The notes beneath the pieces are model-generated. The model was not told where the DNA came from. It ran no database searches and worked only from the letters and a program-made list of their open reading frames with translations. Both the position numbers and the translations under genes were made by a program. From the NCBI GenBank assembly GCA_946887025.1, contig CAMPJY010000162.1:1-5382 (forward strand): a stretch of DNA of 5,382 nucleotides, in the 5' to 3' direction. Source of the stretch: an uncultured Salinimicrobium sp. (lineage in GTDB: Bacteria > Bacteroidota > Bacteroidia > Flavobacteriales > Flavobacteriaceae). This document shows, one piece after another, positions 5,185 through 5,382 of this stretch (the first letter of the stretch is position 1; every line of letters starts with the position of its first letter).

Positions 5185-5382
5185 CTACAGCAAAGGCACC
5201 CGAATCTTCAGGCCCGCCCCCAGATTCCCTCCCGTATCAGAAGAATAATCCGCTCCCACCTGGATCCCTATATCCATAAAGGAACGCAGGAGATTTACCT
5301 CCAGAATGCCCGAAAACACATTTTCGGTTTCGTCATATAATCCCGCTCCGTTGGTACCGTAATTCTTGCGATAACTGCTGAG
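5185..5382 (-). CDS. C-terminal fragment of a probable outer-membrane beta-barrel protein, possibly Wzi-like
   Basis: An open minus-strand frame enters from the right edge and ends with a TAG at 5185-5187, giving 65 residues. It contains SSYRKNYGTNGAG, then alternating polar and hydrophobic strands (FSGILEVNLL, MDIGIQVGADYS, GNLGAGLKIRVPLL) separated by short turns, typical of the last strands of an outer-membrane beta-barrel. The RKNYGT segment recalls the sRNYGTY-type motif near the end of capsule assembly Wzi-family proteins of Bacteroidota, so that family is my first guess, at low confidence; another barrel protein is possible. The final residues VPLL lack the terminal aromatic common in many barrel proteins. 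The gene start is outside the window. It converges with the small 94-residue gene. Confidence 0.6.
   Translation of the reverse strand, partial: LSSYRKNYGTNGAGLYDETENVFSGILEVNLLRSFMDIGIQVGADYSSDTGGNLGAGLKIRVPLL

Overview
The window most likely comes from a Bacteroidota genome, probably a flavobacterium-like lineage with a mid-range GC content. This rests on several soft signs: a soluble multi-PAS histidine kinase of the type abundant in that phylum, the absence of clear Shine-Dalgarno sequences before any start codon, intergenic heptamer repeats (TTAAAGG, CTTCGGA) and CGCAGAT-type repeats, a GxxExxY-family protein, and the C-terminus of what looks like an outer-membrane beta-barrel protein. 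No rRNA, tRNA or CRISPR array is visible.

Layout, left to right. The first 109 bases hold the last 35 codons of an unidentified gene. It is followed after 49 bases by a complete 751-residue cytoplasmic hybrid-free sensor histidine kinase with four PAS domains (159-2414, +). A 234-base gap then carries two tandem GGAGTCT palindromes and a 42-base CGCAGAT repeat (copy A). A complete MATE-family multidrug/Na+ or H+ antiporter follows (2649-4028, +). Convergent with it is a 125-residue GxxExxY protein with intact PD-(D/E)XK nuclease-like residues (4141-4518, -), which is bracketed by two inverted copies (B and C) of the same CGCAGAT repeat. Next is a 94-residue protein of an uncharacterised conserved type (4682-4966, +) with a plausible rho-independent terminator downstream. 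The window ends in the C-terminal 65 residues of a beta-barrel-like, possibly Wzi-like, protein on the minus strand (5185-5382).

The genes do not form one obvious pathway. The kinase has no response regulator beside it, and the MATE pump is a stand-alone gene. The most interesting structure is the repeat-gene-repeat unit at about 4101-4577. A small nuclease-fold gene has its stop codon overlapping one repeat copy and its start about 18 bases from the inverted second copy. A third copy, 40 of 42 bases identical to copy B, lies without a nuclease gene about 1.6 kb away between the kinase and the pump. This arrangement resembles a compact mobile or domesticated 'nuclease plus cognate repeat' system. 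That function is inference; the repeats, their orientation and the intact motifs are directly visible.
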